A stretch of 64,000 nt of DNA from positions 13,899,685 to 13,963,684 of the forward strand of contig NC_044919.1 in NCBI RefSeq assembly GCF_003576645.1, read 5' to 3'. The notes beneath the pieces are model-generated. The model worked only from the letters and a program-made list of their open reading frames with translations, made no database searches and was not told the DNA's origin. This DNA is from Ipomoea triloba (Eukaryota; Streptophyta; Magnoliopsida; Solanales; Convolvulaceae). Every line of letters begins with the position of its first letter. The stretch's first letter is position 1. The translations under genes and the position numbers were made by a program. Below are positions 21,911 to 34,337 of the stretch, piece by piece.

Positions 21911-23520
21911 AAGACTTGTTCTCAACCCTTCTGGAACCAATACATTTTTGTACTCATGCGACCCCTAATGAAAAGGGTCCAATCGGTACTTTCGTCCATC
22001 GTTCCGTCTGAACAGGCTCCTTTGGTCTACTCGCCTTCACTCATTGGGTGCATTCAACCTCTTAGGAAGTGGGTTCACCCAGTGTCAGGTCTCACAATCG
22101 TATGTTACACCTAGCCGAGCAGTGCCCCTACTTCTGCTATGCCATAAAAATATCTATGGCATTAGCCAATTTTGGGCCAACAACAAGACGATAGGCCCGA
22201 TACCCGGGTTGGCTCTTGTAGTTTGGGAATCACCTTTGATGTGAAGGTGCCATTTTATTCCCTTTGTTATTCATATCGAGATGTTGACTTCAAGGTGCGG
22301 AAAGACCTTCTTCCTTGCCAACTAAGCCACTTTGGCAAGTATTGACATCTTTGGCTTCCTAATTTAGCCATGTTTATATGTAATTAGTGGGCTGAAAAAT
22401 AAGTTTTAGATTGAGTGAATTTTAGGAACACTCATTTTTCTTAGCAGTCCCCACATACAGTGTTAATGATGGTTTTATACCATAATAGAATTGAGTTTTC
22501 AAGGGTCAAAGTGGTAACGAACACAATTATCAAATAAATTAGAAGCTAGCTAGATGGTGCCTTTCAGTTTGTAATGAATAATATTAAAAGCGAGCCTCGA
22601 ATCCAAGTCTAATAGGAGTTGTTACACCTTCTACACAAATTAGGTAAGTTTCCTACTAGTTCTTCGTCTGTCTCAGGGTCGTGGTGATGATGATGTTTGA
22701 AGAATATCTCAAACCCCTTATTTATAGTATTTTTGGGGTTGGAAATAATGGAGAGTGAATGACAACCCTCGACAATTTCATACCACACCCACGTTCATTC
22801 AACTGCCATTCACCACCCTCTACCTTTAAGTCTTTAACACACCCTAGGGCCCAAAAACACGTTGGTGGTCTGCACCAATTAGCTACTCCGCGCCATCCCC
22901 AACCACATTTACTGTTGTTTGAGGCAATACAAGCCAACATCTTTGTTACCCAGGCAGGGGGAGAAAATACCTCCACCACCCCTTGGTCTTCTCATAGATA
23001 ACAATAGGTAGTAGCAGCTGGTAGGGTCATTGATGGCCATGATCTCCCCCCATGACTGGCAGTCCACTATTTGGCCTAGCGTGGCATCATGCTGTCTTAC
23101 CACCCATCCATCCTTCCATACCTTACCCACCTTATGACCCCAAATTTTATGCCCTTCTCACTTTTGACCCCTTCCTTTGTCCTCTTTTTGTAGTCTTTGT
23201 ACCTTTAATTTAGACCATATAATTTATGCCTTGTCATACTTTACCCTCTAAACTTTTCACCCCTTCAACCTTTATGCCCTCATCCCCTTAACTTGAATCC
23301 TTAGCTCAATTTGCACCTCTAACTCTCTTCCTTTCTTACATAGGTCTCCCAAGCATTGCCCATGAGCTTCGGCATCCTCTAGACCTAATTAATTCTTGGG
23401 CTTCCACTCCTCAAACATAATTGGCTAAGAACCAAGAGCTTATTCCCCATCAATATTCATAGTGATTTATATACTTACAACATCCTTACTAGAGGATATT
23501 TTGGGGTCTTTGGTACAGTG
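21911..23520. other. unclassified, relatively GC-rich repeat-like DNA
   Basis: More GC-rich than its surroundings, with pyrimidine-rich stretches from 23100 ('tatgcccttctcactttt', 'ccctcatccccttaac') like those of the decayed gypsy region at 9441-11460. I could not assign any domain; LTR-retrotransposon debris is the likeliest source. Confidence 0.35.
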
Positions 23521-24803
23521 ATTGTCTAGTTGGAGGAAAGAGAAACAAGGTGAGAGAAGAAAAAGGTTGGCCTGCAAAGACAAGGTCATTGGAACAGTTA
23601 AAATAACCACGAATTTCAAAGAAGCACTGCGCCACGCCCACGTCAAGCGCAACAACTACGCCCAGCGAGCGCGTCAGCCGCATCTGATGCGACTGACAAG
23701 TCCCCCCCCCCTCGTTTTTTTCTTCTTTTTAAAATATGATTTATTTATTTTTCTTCTCCTCCCATTTTCTCTTTCCTAATCACACTTACAAAGTTACAAA
23801 AACTTCTCAAAAACCACAAAAAAATTCTACTACTAAGGATGCTCTTAAAGTAATGAATTTATGTACCTAAAAATTTATTTTTATTTTCTTTTTAAAGAAA
23901 TATGTGTGTCATTTTAAAGATCCCAAATTGAAGTTTTGTAATGACGTGGAAGCCTAGTAATAACAAAATCAGAAGTAACATGTTGAATTGGTCAAATTAA
24001 GAATTTTTCCTCGAGTTAAAATGCCTCAATGGAACTTATAAGGCTTATTGCACTTTTTATTTAAAAAAAAAAATCAATAATTATGAAATTTTAGTTGAAC
24101 TAATTGAAATTCCATAAAAGCGAAAAATGTCAATTTTAATTATCCAATTGTGGGTGAACATGGTGTTTGGTAGGGGAATTTTAATTCTTTTACTCATAAT
24201 TCCACATTTTGATAAATTTCTAAGTTTGACGCGAGGAAATCAAAAATGAAAAAATGTTCCTTTTCCCTCCTAATTTTTACCTCTAAACTTTCTCATCATG
24301 ATGTGTCTTTTATTCATTGGATGCCAATGAATTGGTTAGCTCACAACTAACTAATAAATAAATTTAACAACTAATCACATGATGATACCTCACGACAGAA
24401 AATTTGTAGGAAAAATATAAGAAGGGTTTGTAGTTTTGCTCAATTGAAATACATCCTTCATTTTGTAAAATTCACTCTGATCTTGGAATTTTAAATTCCA
24501 TGTTGCTTAGAAAGAAATACTGGAGTATTAAGACACAAGTATCTCTCTCACATATATAATAGTCATATTACTAATATTTTATATTGTAATTTATTTATTT
24601 ATTATTATTTACTATATTTTATTATAATATTGTAAATGTAATTAAATTTTAATGTTATGACAAAATTAGTTTCCAGTATGACTTAAATATAAATTTTAAT
24701 TATTAAACATTCAAAATTATGATTCACCGAAAAATTAACCATATATGTTTAAAAATATATTATTCATGAAACTCATCTTGTGATCCTAGTAAATAAATGG
24801 TCA
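23521..24803. other. AT-rich intergenic DNA
   Basis: Mostly AT-rich with no gene recognised. The short frame near 23522-23779 lacks recognisable motifs. At 24155-24250, 'ggtgtttggtaggggaattt' suggests a decayed MITE. Confidence 0.4.
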
Positions 24804-24972
24804 GGCCAAAGACCTTATGGTCTAGTGGCACCCGGTTGCACCCTCACATGAGAGGGGTGGGTTTAAACCAAAGTGGAGGCGACATTTACCCTGCTTCATT
24901 TGGTTGAGAAAGGAGGTATGAACAAATACTACATTGTAACAAAGTCAATAGTACTCAAATAAAAAAAAAAAA
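24804..24972 (+). mobile_element. tRNA-derived SINE with poly(A) and 14-bp TSD
   Basis: 'gaccttatggtctagtggca' provides an A-box-like motif and 'gtgggtttaaaccaaag' a B-box-like motif about 35 bp later. The element ends in a run of A (to 24972) and is flanked by taaataaatggtca at 24790-24803 and 24975-24988. Size (about 170 bp) and structure fit a plant SINE. Confidence 0.85.
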
Positions 24973-25139
24973 CATAAATAAATGGTCACACAAAATTACA
25001 AATACTCAAAAATCATATTTAAAGATTGTAATGTAACGTCCGTGAACCAAATTCCCCTAAAATTGATTTTTACCCGCTAGGACACCACATGGACTCATGG
25101 AGGCGGTGGAGTTTTGGAAGACATTATTAGGGATTGCGA

Positions 25140-25198
25140 CATTCCGTCGAATCGAACCTGCCTTTTGCTCCGTCGAAGATCCGACCGCCTCCGTACAG
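25140..25198 (+). promoter_or_regulatory. conserved noncoding first exon, F-box copy 3
   Basis: 'gctccgtcgaagatccgacc' then 'cgtacag|gtgttt'; donor GT at 25199. The acceptor 'tttattag' ends at 25693, 2 bp before the ATG. The intron (495 bp) is close to that of copy 2 in sequence and length. Confidence 0.6.
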
Positions 25199-25695
25199 GT
25201 GTTTCCAGCATTCTTCTTGTGATTATTTTCTTTGCTGTGAGTAAAAAATTTCAGTTTTTTTGTTTACTTTAGCTTCAATTTGATCTTCAAGCCCTTTGTT
25301 TATAAATACTCTAACCCTGAGACTGAGAGGTTGGCCCTAACCAGTTTCTATTTGTTTATTTTCCACCATGTAGAAGGGCGAAGCTAGTGATATAGTTCAA
25401 TTCACTCTGTTTATTCTTTTTCCATTTTGTATATATTTGCTTTGAGCTTGAATGTTGAATAGTTTGGGTTTTCATGTAGTAGTATTCATTGGAATATTGG
25501 ATACGATAGTTTGCAGATATAAATATCACTGTCATTATTATATTATCAAATGGTTAACTTTTCAAGGTTAAGTATTATAGAACTATATAGGCACAAGAGA
25601 TAGGAATTTGGTTGATGAAAAGAAAACTAAAACAAATATTTTAAACTATTCTTTTACAATTGGATTTTCTAATGCTGGTTTCTCCTTTATTAGGA

Positions 25696-27148
25696 ATGGA
25701 TATCTTAGGAAATAGCAAATGGAGGGCCATGGATGATAAACTTATTAACTTGCCAATGGATGTTTTAAACTGCATCCTAGACCACTTGCCTATTCGAGAT
25801 GCAGCAAGAACAAGTATTTTGTCTACAAAATGGAGATACATATGGGCTGGTCACCCGAAACTTCTACTCAATCCCAATAACATAGTCACTGTCACCAAAA
25901 ATGATTTTGTTGGAATAGGCAATGAAATTCTCTTACAGCATATTGGGCCCATTCTAACTTTTTATGTCGACATTTCAGATGTACACATGTCACAGTACCC
26001 AAATATTGATCGATGGATACTATACTTATCAAGAAATGGGTTGAGGGAACTCAGAATGAAGAATTCCGGTGTTAGTCTCTATGCACTTCCCTCTTATATA
26101 TTTTTGTGTGAAGAACTTAAACATTTGGCTCTGTGTAACTGCATCTTCAAACCACCCTGTGGTACTACCGGAAGCTTTCATAGTCTTAAGGAGCTTTCTT
26201 TGAATCAAGTTGCCTTCAAGCCAGAGGTTTCTGCTTCTATTTTTACTGCATCAAAGCTTGAAACTTTGCGCTTAATAAAGTGCAGTGGTATGGATCACTT
26301 GAACTTTGATAGCTGTTCACCATCACTTTCCACCTTGGTACTTTACAAGAATCACGGGGTTAAACTGCATTGTTTTATGAATTGCAAAAGTATTACAGTT
26401 GCACAGGTTGTATTGCCAATGGAAGTTAAATCTTTTGGCCCTGGTAAGAGCATCAATTTTGCAAGCTTGTTTGAACACTGGCCTCTAATTTCAACCCTTT
26501 TTCTGGATGGATACCATCTCAAGGTACAATCTCTTTTAAGATTTTCAATTCTTATTTCCCGAACAATGTGTTTAGGTTGCATTATCATTTTTCTCTGTGC
26601 TGGCAAGCATTTGGCTGCAGACTCTATTACGAGTGCACTTCCAGTTAAAGTCAACCACTTGAGGGATCTTACACTATATGGAATTAACTTTACCGATCTG
26701 GTACAAATCTCCAGCATCCTTTGCTTGCTTCACAGCTCTCCTAGGGTGCATAGCCTTGTAATTTGGATGAACGTGAGAAACTAATGGTCTACTTACATTT
26801 ATTTATTTATTTCTACCCTACTCTCACTGTTATGGTTTGAACTTATTTCAGTTTTTGTTGTATGTATAGGTTCCGACGGTGACTGCTGACAATAACCTCG
26901 TTTTACAGTACTTGCAAGAACGTAGCTGCATGAGCGAGGAGATTAACAGTTTGCGGGCTTTGAAGATGATATATTTCCAGGGATCAAGAGCTTAAATGCT
27001 TTTCGTAAAGCTAATACTTGCGTGTTGTCCGGCCTTAGAAAGGGTTAGTTTTGTGGGCAAGAGAATAGAGGCATCAGAGGTCTCTAATATTCTGAAAGAG
27101 TTAGTGGTATTCCCTCGAGCTTCAAGGAAAGCACCTATCATATTCTGA
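25696..27148 (+). pseudogene. F-box/LRR (FBD-like) protein, copy 3, premature stop
   Basis: Same three-exon layout as copies 1 and 2: 25696-26523, 26608-26772 and 26870-27148, with intact splice sites. The F-box region reads 'NLPMDVLNCILDHLPIRD'. In the last exon the codon matching GAA of copy 2 ('gctgaaatgctt') is TAA at 26993-26995. Translation would end after about 372 residues, losing the C-terminal 51 including the FBD-like end. Reading continues in frame to a natural stop at 27146-27148, so it is otherwise undamaged. As in copy 2, the first coding intron (26524-26607) is 84 bp, in frame and stop-free. It could be a recent pseudogene or make a shortened protein. An upstream in-frame ATG at 25660 lies inside the intron and is not the start. 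Confidence 0.85.
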
Positions 27149-27594
27149 ATTTGTGACTAAAATTATGTCATTAAAATTTTCAGTGTCTTAGTTTGATTTT
27201 TGTTGGATTTGTACCACACTACATTGTCCTCTGCTGAATGCACCGAAGAAATCCTAATAATTACTCGCAATGTCTGCTAACTTGTTTTAATCCTTTATAT
27301 TATATAATTACGTATATAAAATAAAAACCATAATATCTATTAAAAGGTTCTTGCTAATTTCAAACATTGTACAGACTTTGTGCCATACTTTTACTCCAGA
27401 AAAAGCATTGCAAATAGGGATGTTAAAGTAGGCTAAAATCCATGGAATGGATCTCACCCGCGTCATAGTGAGGTGGGGTAAGGGTCTAGAAAGTTATCAG
27501 ATTTAAAACCGCGTCATTTTGTTTCAAAACAATGTCGTCTGAATTTAAAAAAAAAAAATTACTTTATCGCCATTAACTTGTCATTTGTCTTCAA
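27149..27594. other. 3' flank and intergenic DNA after F-box copy 3
   Basis: 'actacattgtcc' and 'gaaatcctaataattactc' recur at 40467-40520 after copy 4, so this belongs to the duplicated 3' flank. The rest is AT-rich with no gene seen. Confidence 0.5.
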
Positions 27595-27840
27595 AATTTG
27601 TTCCTCTATATTCATAATTTTTTAGTTCTATATTCACAATTTTAGAACTGAATATTCATAATTTTATATCTCAATATACAAAATTACAGAACTCAATATT
27701 CAAAATTACAGAACTTAATATTTACAATTACAGAACTCTATATTCACAATTACAAAACTCTATATTCAACGGTATAACACAATTTTTGAATCTATATTCA
27801 CAATTTTTGAACTCTATATTCACAATTTTTGAACTCTTAA
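27595..27840. repeat. degenerate 21-24 bp tandem repeat
   Basis: The unit 'gaactctatattcacaattt' and variants occur about ten times in a row. Simple AT-rich satellite-like stretch without coding meaning. Confidence 0.75.
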
Positions 27841-27961
27841 TTTAAATTCCAGTGTTTGGTATTTTGGTTTGCAGGAAATAAATTACTGAGAATTTCAATT
27901 CCAATGTTTGGAATACATGAGAATTGAAAGAGAATAAATAATATAAAGTTCACGCTCATAC

Positions 27962-27999
<38 letters not shown>

Positions 28000-28389
28000 A
28001 ATCCTAAATGACGAAATTCAAATTTTGCTTTTGAAAATTTATGTAACACGCTGCAAATAAACTTTAGAATTGCATAACGAAAGCAATAAAATAAACAAGG
28101 GAGTTTTGAGAAAACATATTTGATTGAGGTTCGTCTACTAATTGACATTCTGTATTGAGAGTATATAAGAAGAAGACACACTATAATCGAAAGAGATATG
28201 TCAAACATTAATTTTAGGTTAAAAAAATAGGGGTAATTTTGTCTCAAAGTTATTTTTATTCTTTCTAAAATCCATAGAATTAAAATAGCAAGGGAGTCAT
28301 GTGATTCAAATTCAATGAAAATGATGAAATTTCAATTCCGCAAAATTGTAATTCCATCCAATCAAACGAAAGACTATGTTTGTCGTCGA
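27841..28389. repeat. MITE-like element with an (ATT)n microsatellite
   Basis: Words 'gtgtttggtattttgg' and 'attactgagaatttcaattc' at the left and 'attccatccaatcaaacg' at the right suggest a foldback of the same family as 8958-9287 and 61382-61830. A TTA/ATT microsatellite lies at about 27962-27998. No gene. Confidence 0.5.
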
Positions 28390-28828
28390 AATTATGTAGG
28401 AATTAAGGTTCCGTTTGGAAAGCAGGAAAATGACTTCTGGAAAATGTTTTCTAGAAAATGAGTCATTTTTCATAAGACATTTTTATTTCCGGTGTTTGGT
28501 TGCATTCTAGAAAACTGTCTTGGTGTTTGGTTCATTTTCTAGAAAATGAGGATAATTATTTTTAATTTTAAATATTTAAAATATACAATGATGGTGGTGG
28601 GTGGTGGTGGTGAGTGGTAGGGGTGGTGGCAGTGATGGCGGCGATGACAGTGGCAGGTGATTGGCTGCTCCACTGTTGCAAACAGAAAATGACTTTCCAA
28701 AAAAAAAAGTCATTTTTCGGAAAATCCTCTTCATTTTCCATTGACTTCCATTTTCCATCTCTAGCCAAACACGGGAAACCCGAAAACGATTTTTAGAAAT
28801 CATTTTTCGGATTTCCAAACGCACCCTA
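28390..28828. mobile_element. hAT- or PIF-like MITE
   Basis: Inverted ends 'ttccgtttggaaa' and 'tttccaaacgcacccta' enclose arms with 'ttttctagaaaatgag' and 'tcatttttcggaaaa' words. The centre is a GGT-rich simple sequence (about 28590-28625). I could not fix the TSD, so the superfamily is open. Confidence 0.6.
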
Positions 28829-28904
28829 AGTGCGAATTGAATTGTAATTTTCTCCAACCAAACTCGCCGCTAGGGTAGCATTTTATTTTATTACGAGAAA
28901 AAAT

Positions 28905-29290
28905 TGTAAGACTTTTCCCAATACAATATATTATATATTGTGGGCCTAAATAATGTGGTGCAAGTGGACTAGGCCCATAGGTTGGATTGGACATCTAGGT
29001 TTAGTCCAATCCACCATTATGCCTATATAAGCCTGCATTGATGGGATGCAGGACAGACAATCATATAGACACCTACAGACATGGTACTCACACTGCTCAG
29101 ACAATACTAGGACACCATCTAGGGTTCTGAGTCAAGTGTGAGAGAAAACAGTTAACGCCCTGCAGATTTACAAGCAACACAACAAAGCATCAACTATGGC
29201 TTGAGATCTACTACGATTTACGCTTCCGCTACTACGAGTTAAGTTTCTCGTAAATTCATTATGTATGTTTAGACATTTATTGATCTTACA
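28905..29290 (+). repeat. 5' LTR
   Basis: 386 bp, TG...CA ends, with a TATA-like 'cctatataagc' at about 29022 that should start the element's transcript. Differs from the 3' LTR at seven positions. Confidence 0.9.
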
Positions 29291-29292
29291 TT

Positions 29293-29304
29293 TGGTATCA
29301 AAGC
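29293..29304 (+). promoter_or_regulatory. primer-binding site, initiator tRNA-Met type
   Basis: TGGTATCAAAGC lies two bases after the LTR. It matches the usual plant tRNA-Met(i) site (TGGTATCAGAGC) with one difference. Confidence 0.8.
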
Positions 29305-29618
29305 TTTTACAATCTCTTCCTGGTTGTTTGTTTTGCCTAAAACAATATTAAGTTGAATATACATTAAGTTTAGTATATGCCTTGGTTTTCAATTACATTC
29401 ATCCTAATTCATCAAAATATGCATATAAAATATATATCTTTTGTTGTAATTGAGTAAAATATTATGTATATTTTGAATGAATTATTTGTAATTGATCTAA
29501 GATGGCTAGAATTATTATTATTGTTTTTTGAATTATTGATTCAGTTTCAGAACTGAAAAAAAAAAATCAGCATGGAAATTTTTTTTTAATTAATGAAATT
29601 ACTGATATTTTTTTTGTT

Positions 29619-30262
29619 TGTCGACGGCGGGATTTGGTCGACAACGTGGCTGAGGACGGTGGACGGCGCTGCTTCTCTCCCCTTTCAGATGTCGCTGGTT
29701 CAGCGGCCGGCGCTGGTGCATGGCGATGTCCGGCTTCCGCTTCTTCATCGACGGCGACGCGACTAAGGGCGAGGACGGCGGCGGTTGGCGGTTCTCTGTC
29801 AACGATGGCACTGCGAGGAGGATAATCGGCGACGTTGCGATTTGAAGTCCTGGGTAGTTGGCGGCGTCACGGACCAGCGCTATGGTGAAGCGAGATGGCG
29901 AGGCAGGGAAGGCGGAGGCGAATTCCGTTTCCCGGCAGCTTCGCGGCGAGGAGAGATGGCGGATGCGGGCTGGATTGCCGTCGGCGTCGATGTCTTCTCC
30001 CCTCCTTCAGGCGGCTCCGGGCTGCTGTTTTTGGGTCGACGATGGCTGGTGGTGTCGCGGTGAGTGTGGTCGGCGGACAGCCTTGTGACGCTGGCGTCGG
30101 TGTCGCTGCTCCACATGGGGCGTTGTTGTTTTAGGATGGCGATGGAGGGAGGTACTGGCTGCCATGGTGTAGTCTCTCTCTTCTCCCTTCAACGCCGCTG
30201 GATTCAGTTAGGTAACAGAAGCTCGCTCGCCGGAGATGTTACGGAAAGAAAACGGATGATTG
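29619..30262. other. GC-rich block inside the LTR element
   Basis: About 640 bp with much higher GC than anything nearby, with sharp edges at poly-T (left) and AT-rich DNA (right). Both strands have overlapping short open frames because GC-rich DNA lacks stops. None has a recognisable domain. A captured host fragment is possible but unproven. Confidence 0.6.
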
Positions 30263-30841
30263 GTAAGCTATTTTATTTTTAATTAAATGCATTGCCATAT
30301 ATATTTATTTACCATATTAATATTTGCCATATTTCTTAATTATATATTAATATTGGTAAGTGATAATTATTTGGTTAAATATTGCCTTTGTAATATTACC
30401 TTAATTACATATTAATTTTGGTAAATGGTGATTATTTAGTTTATTATTGCCATATTTATATTACCTTAATTAATTTGTATATATTATTTTTAGCAAATGG
30501 TAATTATATAGTAATATGATACATATTAATTTTGGTAAATGGTAATTATTTGGTTTAATATTGCCATATTAATATTACCTTAATTAATATTATTTTGGCA
30601 ATGGTAAATGTATGGTAATTGCTTATTTTGGAATATTAATGCCCTTTATTTTTTTTTTCTTTCCTTCATTGTGGTATTAAATTTATAATTAAATTATTAT
30701 TCAATTTTGAACAACTTATTAAGTTTTAATTTGTTTGAATTTTAATTTAATATTGAATATTCGATTTAAATTGTATTCAGTGTTACAATTTAAATATTTA
30801 ATTGTGGAGTTTGAGTTCGTAATATGCATAATCTGAGCATG

Positions 30842-30896
<55 letters not shown>

Positions 30897-31601
30897 TACT
30901 GCACTAATTATATTATTTGATTGTTATAATTATGCCTTTAGAAAAGCATGTTCATTAAGATTGACTTTAGAGCCTTTTAGGACTGAATTAATTGCTTATT
31001 ATGCATGTTTTAGTACCTTTTAGGTGAATTTAGTGCCTTTAAGAATAAATTATGCATATTCTTACTTTTTCAGTCAATACTCCAATTCTTTTGGAGGATT
31101 TCAAAGCACATAAAGTACATAAAACTTTTCATAGTACTACCCTATTTAAAGCCTTATCCTTAGGTCAATCTACATTTATATAGATCAACCAAACGATTTT
31201 ACTTCAAATATGAGAACACATGATTTAGGGAAGTTTCTTGGGGAGGAACACTAGTTTTATGGCCCTGGCTTAAAACGCCTTGCTGGCTGAAACTGCCATA
31301 GTGCCTTCAGCCATATTGCTACTAGTCCCCTTGCGACGCTACTCTGTCTAAGGAGTTGGTTTTTAATGGAGCCTTAGCACCAACCAACTTTCCTGGGAGT
31401 ATACCTAAGGATTGTCTATCATGTTTTGGTTTAATTTGTTTGATTAGGCTTTAAATACCCTTGCTATTGTGATTATGTTCAGTTTTGGTCCATTAAAGAG
31501 TAGCTACAACATCTTTAATTTACTGAAATTACATATTAAGGATTAATCACATAAAGTTTAGGCAAGAAACCTTGTAGTTAACTCTGCGTTATATAACGAA
31601 A

Positions 31602-33918
31602 TTTAGCCCACAGGCAATTTTGTTATATTTAAAGGGTTAATTAGGATAAAATACTAAACTATGATCATAATTTGCCCATTGGATTATGCATCGGCATATA
31701 GCTTGGTAGTTTTGTCATTAAGGGTGGATAAACCTTACCCAACCCGTACCCATTCCGTTTCCACCATTCAGTTTTGGTAATATTATGTACTTCAGTTACT
31801 CTCTCTCTCTATTATGTGTCTTAAAAATCTAATTAAGCCTTAAGTTAACTGCTAATTTGGACAAGTCACATATGATATCTTTACATATGGAAACATTAAT
31901 AATGTGTCTTACCATAATTTGGTTGTCATTGTTAAATATTAATGGTGGTTATAATGTTGATTATTATTACCATCAAATATTTTAATTAATGAAACCATTA
32001 ATGTTAATATGGTATTCAGTTATAAATCCTAAATTGTTTGCAATTAAGTTTATGTGACAATGTTCCAGTCAAGAAAATATTTTGGTCATTATTATGTTCT
32101 TGGCATTTTTCGGAGTTTAAATTTTATTAAGTTTCAAAATTATATCCGAGAATGTTTCTACAGTTAGTGGTTTTAACTATTGTTCTTCCATATTTAGACT
32201 CCTATTTAATGTGATAATATTATTATGGCTATTGTTTTTTGGATTATTTGCAATTTGCAATTTGCCATTAATGATAATAATATTATTAATTGAGTTATGG
32301 AGAATCAATTTAGTAATTTTGGAAAAACATATTTGCTAAGGTAATGACTATTGCCACTAATTCCATAATTTTTTTTAAAGTTCTTTGAATTATGATTTTA
32401 GTTCGTTATGCCCATAATTGATTAAGTATGAATAAAGAATATTTAGTGTAAATTCATACTTTATAGTTGGTTCATACTCTATAGATTGTTTCATGAATTT
32501 GATTACATTAAGTGCATAATATTAGGATTAATTATGAATTTAGGGTTTGTGAGATTTTGATTTACAAATGACAATATATATTTTTTGGCTAGATATAGTT
32601 GGAATTTGTAAATTCGGTCTATTTCTCATAAACTTGATCTTTATGTATTAAAACATTTTAATGGGCTTAAAGTTTGAAATTTCAAAGTATATATATTTAT
32701 TACTTTACTATTCAAAATTTGGGTCTCTTTGGTTTGGACTCATTAGAGTTTGAATATTAAGTTTATGTTTTGAAAGCTCATATTAAAAATTGTTTTAAGT
32801 TATGCAATTTGTTTGGAATATATGAGTTTAATGTTTAAGTTTATACATATTTGTCCTAAGCATAATATTTTGTTTTTAAATTATGCAATATATTTTTTGT
32901 GCCTTTTGCAATGCATAAATTTAGGATGGAATTATATTAGTTTCTAATTAAATTGGACTTATGCATAAACTTTAGTTACGGTAGTTCTGAACTTAGCACA
33001 TTTGGTCAGTTGATTTAGTTCACCCATTTAAGCTTTAATCATAGGTGGACCATGCAATTTTGGTGTATACCCTACATTTTTAGGTTTATACCCAAGACAG
33101 TTATACATTGAGTGCATATGAATTGAGGAGGGATACTAGTTTTATGGCCATGACTTAAGAACATCTTGTGCCACTAGTCCCCTTAAATATCATATATTTG
33201 GATTTTCCCATCACAATCTGGTATAATTTGTTTGTTAAAATTTTTTTTTATTACTTGCCAATGTGATTTGATTTCAGTTCATTAAAGAATAGCCATAGCA
33301 TATTTAATTTACTGATTTCTCTTAAGTTTGAATCACATAAATGTTAGGCAATGAATTGATAATTGTCTAGTGATCTGATAATTTTAATTTGGTTGGGGAG
33401 TAGCCACAACATCCTTTAATCATTTAAAATTATATATTGAGTAGTTTATCTTGATCACATAAAGTTTTAGACATATCATTTGTGATTAATTGTATTTAAT
33501 ATGATGGAATTTAGCCCACAGGCAATTTCATTATATTTGTATGATTAATTAGGATTAAATACTGGACTATGATCATAATTTAGCCCACAGGCAATTATGT
33601 ATAGGAATATAGTTTAGTAGTTTTATCAGTGATGATGGAAACAAATAAATTTATTTAGTTTATGATTATTTCCATCACTATCATAAAGTTTAATTTTATG
33701 ATGCAAACTTTAGATCATATTTCTTAATTTACCCACAGGGATTAAGAAAAGGAACATGATTTATTAAGTTTTATCATAATAATTGTAATGAATCTCGTTG
33801 ATTAAAACTTTAGCCTACAAGCAAGTCTTATATCACTTATTCTTCAACTCATTTGATAATTGTTTCATCATAAAATTTCAGTTGGATCTAATTGAGTAAA
33901 ACTTTAGCCCACAGGCAA
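31602..33918 (+). repeat. recurrent 16-bp motif tttagcccacaggcaa
   Basis: Exact copies at 31602-31617, 33510-33525, 33579-33594 and 33903-33918, and a variant (tttagcctacaagcaa) at 33809-33824. Several follow 'gatcataa' or 'attaaaac' contexts. Spacing is irregular, so it is not a simple tandem array. Confidence 0.75.
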
Positions 33919-34221
33919 GTTTTATGTCAATAAATCCATCACCCATTAGATAATAAATTTATCACAATTTCTTAGAATTTATAAATTTAGTTAAATTATA
34001 CTTCTAAGTTTTCATGGTTTGCATTGGCAAAACATGTATTTAGTTACTTCCCAAAATTTAACCACTTTTATTAATTATTTCGCGAATCTTGCTCGGTTAT
34101 TTGGACTAACTGTAGTAAGTTACGTGATATATTTGATATACCTCTTTTGGTTTTCAAGAATAAAAATGTACCTCTTCGAGCCAAATTCCAACTTGGTTTT
34201 GAAAAGTGTATTTTAGTATAT

Positions 34222-34337
34222 CCAACTAATGGTGGGGAATTATATCTTCATTATTTAGTTGGATTAGAACCAAATATTGATTATTTAGTATGCCCAACTA
34301 ATGGTGGGGAATTATATATCTTCATTATTTAGTTGGT
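34222..34337 (+). repeat. tandem pair with inverted ends
   Basis: 'ccaactaatggtggggaatt' occurs at 34222 and 34294, each time followed by 'cttcattatttagttgg'. The unit ends (ccaacta and tagttgg) are inverted, so each can form a hairpin. Confidence 0.7.

Noticed and set aside
20824..21940. Two minus-strand open frames of over 340 codons
   Set aside because: They are almost entirely N translated as unknown residues across the assembly gap, with a glycine run from the poly-C; not real genes.
22044..23130. Frames in the GC-richer region right of the gap
   Set aside because: No motif recognised on either strand; the region looks like repeat debris, so no gene is called.
29599..30282. Many overlapping open frames on both strands
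   Set aside because: They result from high GC and few stop codons; no domain, no consistent frame, and they lie inside an LTR element.
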